Of a DNA stretch of 64,000 nucleotides, positions 60,845 to 64,000 are shown piece after piece. The notes beneath the pieces are model-generated. The model was not told the origin of the DNA, did not search any database, and saw only the letters and a list, made by a program, of their open reading frames with translations. The DNA comes from Actinocrinis sp035946395 (GTDB lineage Bacteria; Actinomycetota; Actinomycetes; Streptomycetales; Catenulisporaceae). The stretch lies in assembly GCF_035946395.1 (NCBI RefSeq), contig NZ_DASYZI010000439.1, forward strand, positions 4,561 through 68,560, read 5' to 3'. The translations under genes and the position numbers were made by a program. Position 1 is the first letter of the stretch. The number at the start of each line of letters is the position of its first letter.

Positions 60845-62860
60845 TTACACGCCCTCCTCGACGAGTTCGGAGCTCTGCGACAGCAGGTCGCGGTAACCGG
60901 GCTCGGTCTCCAGCAGTTCGTGGTGCGTACCGAGCGCGGCAACGGTGTAACCGCCGGACGGGTGCGGGCCGAGCAACGCCACCCGGTCGGCCAGCAGCAC
61001 TGTCGAGGCGCGGTGCGCGACGACCAGCCCAGTGGTCTCGGCCAAGACCGCGCGCAGCGCCTGCTCGACCAACCCCTCGGTATGCACGTCAAGGGCGGAG
61101 AGCGGATCGTCGAGCACCAGCACCGGCGGTCGGCCGAGCACCGCGCGGGCCAGGGCGAGCCGCTGGCGCTGGCCACCGGACAGGGACAGTCCCTGCTCGC
61201 CGACCCGGGTGTCCAGGCCCCAGGGCAGCTCGTACACGAACTCGGCCTGCGCGATCCGCAGCGCCTCGGCGACCTGCTCCTCGGCGGCCTCAGGACGGCC
61301 GAGTACCAGGTTCTCCCGGACACTGGCGGAGAACAGGGTCGGGTCCTCGAAGGCACACGCGACCCGGGCGCGCAGTTCGGTCAGCGGCAGGGACCGAACG
61401 TCGGTGCCGTCGAGCAGGATCCGCCCGCCGGTGACGTCGTAGAGCCGTGGCACGAGCGCGGTGAGCGTGGTCTTGCCGCAACCGGTGGGCCCGACGACGG
61501 CGATGGTCTCGCCGGGCGCGAGCCGCAAGCTCACCCCGGTAAGGATCGGACGCTCCGCCACACGGCCCAGAGCGACGGGGTAGCTGAACGACACATCCTC
61601 GAACACGAGCCGGGCCTGCGCTTGGCCCTGGTCGCGCCCCTGGGCCTGGTCAGCCCCGCGATCGGCTCCCGCCGCCAGCACGTCAGGACGCGCACGGTCA
61701 GACGTCGGCCACGCCTGCTGGCTGGGCACACGACCGGACTGCGTATCGGACTCATGAGGTCGCAGGCCCTCAGCGACCGACAGTTCAGACGACTCGTCAC
61801 CAAACGCCGCACCGGGCTCGCCGGGTCGCAGATGCCCGACGGCCGACAACTGCGGCGTGCGGATCTGCGGCTGCGAGTCGAGCACCTCGAAGACCCGCTC
61901 CGCCGCCGTGTTGGCTTCCTGCGAAGCGGCCAGCAGCCAGCCCATCGACTCGATCGGCCAGATCAGCAGCAGGTACAGTGAGATGAAGGCGACCAGGGTG
62001 CCGAGGGTGAGCGAGCCGCTCGCCACCGCCGCGCCGCCGCCCAGCACCACCAGTCCGAGCACCACCTGCGGCTGCGCGATGATCAGAGCCCAGATCTCGG
62101 CCAGCGTCCTGATCTGGATCAGCTGTAGGCTGCGCAGCTTGACCGACTTGTCGAGGTAACGCTCGGTCAGGAAGCCGGCCCGGCCGAAGGCCTTGATCGC
62201 GCGGATGCCGAGCGCGGACTCCTCGACGTCGGTGGCCACCTCGCCCTGCTGGTCCTGCACGGCGCGGATCTGCCGCCGGTAGACCCGCTCGTACTTGAAG
62301 ACCACGTAGCTCAGCGGCAGACCGAACACCACGACCAAGCCGCCGAGCAGCGGATGGATCACGATCAGCAACACGCTCACCACGCCGAAGGTGATCGTGT
62401 TGACCACCAGGAAGATCAGCGCGAACCCGAGAAACCGGCGGATCGCCGAGATGTCGCTGGTCATCCGGGCGACCAGCTGCCCGGACTGCCAGGAGTCGTG
62501 GAAGCCCACGTCGAGCCGCTGAAGGTGGGCGTAAAGCTCGTCGCGCAGGTCCTTCTCGATGCCGAGCGCGGTGTTGGCCAGAGTGAGCCGACGAGCGAGG
62601 ATCAGGGCCGCCTCGGCGAGGCCGAACAGCAGGGCGTAGAAGCCGAGCAGCCACAGCGCGCCGCGGTCCCCCTGGCGCAGCGGCCCGTCGACGACGGCCT
62701 TGGTCAGCAGGGGAACGGCGACCCCGACGAGAGTTCCGCCGAGGGCGACCGCGAACATCAGGAGCATCTGCCACCGGTACGGCCGAACATAGGACTTCAG
62801 ACGCCATAGGGACGCGAAGGATCCGCCAGAAGGCGATGAAGGGGGCATGGTAAGGACCAT
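60845..62860 (-). CDS. ABC exporter half-transporter with degenerate ATPase site
   Basis: A 671-residue partner subunit. Six helices, then Walker A GPTGCGKTT, signature LSGGQ, and Walker B VLVLDDPLSALD in which the catalytic Glu is Asp. This substitution marks the degenerate site of asymmetric exporters. A long insertion, Ser/Asp/Gln-rich and probably disordered (about residues 345-420), separates membrane and ATPase parts. ATG 62860 or the in-frame ATG 62848 is the start; neither has a clear ribosome site. Confidence 0.9.
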   Translation of the reverse strand: MVLTMPPSSPSGGSFASLWRLKSYVRPYRWQMLLMFAVALGGTLVGVAVPLLTKAVVDGPLRQGDRGALWLLGFYALLFGLAEAALILARRLTLANTALGIEKDLRDELYAHLQRLDVGFHDSWQSGQLVARMTSDISAIRRFLGFALIFLVVNTITFGVVSVLLIVIHPLLGGLVVVFGLPLSYVVFKYERVYRRQIRAVQDQQGEVATDVEESALGIRAIKAFGRAGFLTERYLDKSVKLRSLQLIQIRTLAEIWALIIAQPQVVLGLVVLGGGAAVASGSLTLGTLVAFISLYLLLIWPIESMGWLLAASQEANTAAERVFEVLDSQPQIRTPQLSAVGHLRPGEPGAAFGDESSELSVAEGLRPHESDTQSGRVPSQQAWPTSDRARPDVLAAGADRGADQAQGRDQGQAQARLVFEDVSFSYPVALGRVAERPILTGVSLRLAPGETIAVVGPTGCGKTTLTALVPRLYDVTGGRILLDGTDVRSLPLTELRARVACAFEDPTLFSASVRENLVLGRPEAAEEQVAEALRIAQAEFVYELPWGLDTRVGEQGLSLSGGQRQRLALARAVLGRPPVLVLDDPLSALDVHTEGLVEQALRAVLAETTGLVVAHRASTVLLADRVALLGPHPSGGYTVAALGTHHELLETEPGYRDLLSQSSELVEEGV

Positions 62861-63075
62861 AGGCGCTGTTCACCCATCGCGCACCCGGTTTTTGACCTGG
62901 TCGAACCCGCAAAGGCAGCCAGTTGACGCCGCCATCGGCCCACCGCCCCAGCCCTGGCGAGCAGGCCGGCCATGGATCGTTCTGAATTCACCCGTTGGAA
63001 CGAGCGACGGATCAGCGGCGACGTGTTAAAGTGGCCTCGGTTGCAGCTGCAGTTCCCTGAATGCTTCGTTTGAAC

Positions 63076-63099
63076 GCCCGCGGGAGTACGGCCGCGGGC
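63076..63099 (+). promoter_or_regulatory. Leader hairpin of the cold shock gene
   Basis: GCCCGCGG at 63076-63083 pairs with CCGCGGGC at 63092-63099 across an 8-nt loop, followed by CTTTGTGTTT. The stem plus T-rich tail resembles an attenuator within the long untranslated leader of the cold shock mRNA. Structured leaders that respond to temperature are known for other csp genes. Confidence 0.55.
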
Positions 63100-63219
63100 C
63101 TTTGTGTTTCGTGGCACTCTCCTATGGCGCGGTCAGCAAAGCGGGACGGTTCGTGGAGGGCAACCCGGGATCCACACCCTGTGGAGCCCGTCCGACGTCC
63201 CCTTTCTATGAGGAGAGAG

Positions 63220-63423
63220 ATGGCTTCCGGAACGGTCAAGTGGTTCAACGCGGAGAAGGGCTACGGCTTCATCTCCCAGGACGACGGCGGCGCCGACGTC
63301 TTCGTCCACTTCACTGCGATCCAGTCGAACGGCTACCGCAGTCTCGACGAAAACCAGCGCGTCGAGTTCGACGTCACCGCAGGCCCGAAGGGCCCGCAGG
63401 CCGAGAACGTCAAGCCGCTGTAG
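63220..63423 (+). CDS. Cold shock protein, CspA family
   Basis: A 67-residue single-domain RNA chaperone with both RNA-binding motifs: KGYGFI (RNP1) and VFVHF (RNP2). Full family length. ATG 63220 directly follows AGGAGAGAG. The upstream open frame is the non-coding leader. Confidence 0.96.
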   Translation: MASGTVKWFNAEKGYGFISQDDGGADVFVHFTAIQSNGYRSLDENQRVEFDVTAGPKGPQAENVKPL

Positions 63424-63477
63424 TCAACTGCACCAAGAAGCCCCTCTCTGCTCTTTGAACGGGGCGACTCACTCGCT

Positions 63478-63506
63478 CCGCGTCCTAGTGTTCAACTAGG
63501 GCGCGG
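63478..63506 (+). terminator. Terminator after the cold shock gene
   Basis: CCGCGTCCTAGT at 63478-63489 pairs with ACTAGGGCGCGG at 63495-63506 (12 bp, one T-G wobble, 5-nt loop). A GCGTTGTGCTTTT tail follows. It lies 55 bp past the cold shock stop. Confidence 0.75.
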
Positions 63507-63667
63507 GGCGTTGTGCTTTTCAGGCTGCGGAGCGCTGTACCCTTCAAGCCATCCGTTCTGTGCGTTCTATGCGTGCTGTCCGTAATGTCTGTGCTATCCG
63601 AGTTGCCCGTCACTCTTCACCCCAGCGCGCAGCAGAGCCGCGGAGCAGACGGGGGTACGGTGCAAGC

Positions 63668-64000
63668 ATGGGCAGGGTTACGACGCGTGAAGCAGTCCTG
63701 AAGCTCGGCAGAGGCGCGGACGGGACCGACGGGAGCATGCGCTCGCGGGACACGCTTGTCGCCGAGGAGCCGCTGGAGATCCGAGTCGCGGGCAGGCAGA
63801 TAGCGGTGACCATGCGAACGCCGGGCGACGATTTCGACCTGGTGGCCGGCTACCTGGTCGGCGAAGGCGTGATCCGGAGCCCCGAACAGTTGACCCGGAT
63901 GCGCTTCTGCGGCGACACCGCCTGCTCCGGTCCAGTAGGCCTCACACCTCAACCAGCAGTCAGCAGGATTGACCATGGAAGCCTCACACCCGAACTGGCC
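63668..64000 (+). CDS. fdhD: Formate dehydrogenase accessory sulfurtransferase FdhD, partial
   Basis: The first 111 codons of a gene that runs off the end of the window. The segment LVAEEPLEIRV, then MRTPGDDFDLVAGYLVGEGV is diagnostic of FdhD, which transfers sulfur to the molybdenum cofactor of formate dehydrogenase. ATG 63668. The catalytic Cys region lies at or beyond the edge; CGDTACSG is visible. Confidence 0.88.
   Translation, partial: MGRVTTREAVLKLGRGADGTDGSMRSRDTLVAEEPLEIRVAGRQIAVTMRTPGDDFDLVAGYLVGEGVIRSPEQLTRMRFCGDTACSGPVGLTPQPAVSRIDHGSLTPELA

Noticed and set aside
59291..61981. 896-codon open frame on the + strand opposite the ABC genes
   Set aside because: It is antisense to two intact ABC transporter genes and its composition (His/Gln/Asp/Arg runs) is that of a high-GC shadow frame.

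Overview
The window is high-GC DNA with GTG/TTG starts, frequent ATGA/GTGA overlaps between genes, and purine-rich ribosome sites. It holds a conservon, roadblock proteins, an SCO6880-type conjugation gene and a MAB_1171c-type membrane protein. Together these point to an actinobacterium of the Streptomyces/Catenulispora kind. The species cannot be named from sequence alone; a secreted S53 (sedolisin) protease would fit an acid-soil actinomycete.

Region 1 (1-16.2 kb, almost all + strand, tightly overlapping): a small protein and an RsbW-like ATPase lead into a conservon (histidine-kinase-like, roadblock, DUF742, small GTPase). This runs directly into an unusual enzyme set: StyA-like FAD monooxygenase, QueD, QueE, phosphoribosyltransferase, SAM methyltransferase, thymidylate-kinase-like protein, radical SAM protein, DegT/StrS aminotransferase, DEDDh exonuclease, a second thymidylate-kinase-like protein, NUDIX hydrolase, two HAD phosphatases, two endonuclease/exonuclease/phosphatase-fold enzymes, a one-helix membrane peptide and a small HTH protein. 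I read it as an undescribed pathway that makes a 7-deazaguanine base, turns it into a nucleotide and tailors it. No folE, queC or decarboxylase gene is visible here.

Region 2 (16.9-18.4 kb): a secreted S53 peptidase followed by a strong hairpin terminator.

Region 3 (18.4-42.7 kb): an integrative conjugative element. The - strand carries a Gram-positive type IV secretion set (coupling ATPase, VirB4-like ATPase, SCO6880 protein, VirB6-like, VirB8-like, pilin-like) plus accessory genes: a protein with two DnaB N-terminal domains and a DUF4913 protein. The + strand carries an XRE regulator / ImmA-IrrE protease / MAB_1171c / PAP2 cassette, a frameshifted GIY-YIG gene, a membrane-anchored beta-propeller protein, an NlpC/P60 cell-wall hydrolase and a DEDDh exonuclease. 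At the right side lie two paralogous excisionase-like genes, an XRE regulator with an operator array, and a tyrosine integrase. The left boundary was not found, so region 1 may or may not be cargo.

Region 4 (42.7-51 kb): accessory island. A lipase / P-loop / roughly 14-repeat protein, NLR-like in layout, is cut in two by an IS21-family element (45416-48107) with a 7-bp target duplication; removing the element restores one 1175-codon frame exactly. A lower-GC orphan gene follows.

Region 5 (51-64 kb): housekeeping chromosome. It holds acyl-CoA dehydrogenase, UDP-glucose dehydrogenase, purE-purK, a 26-bp perfect palindrome, a GtrA protein, a two-component system with a 15-bp minisatellite between its genes, a heterodimeric ABC exporter, a cold shock gene with a structured leader, and the start of fdhD.
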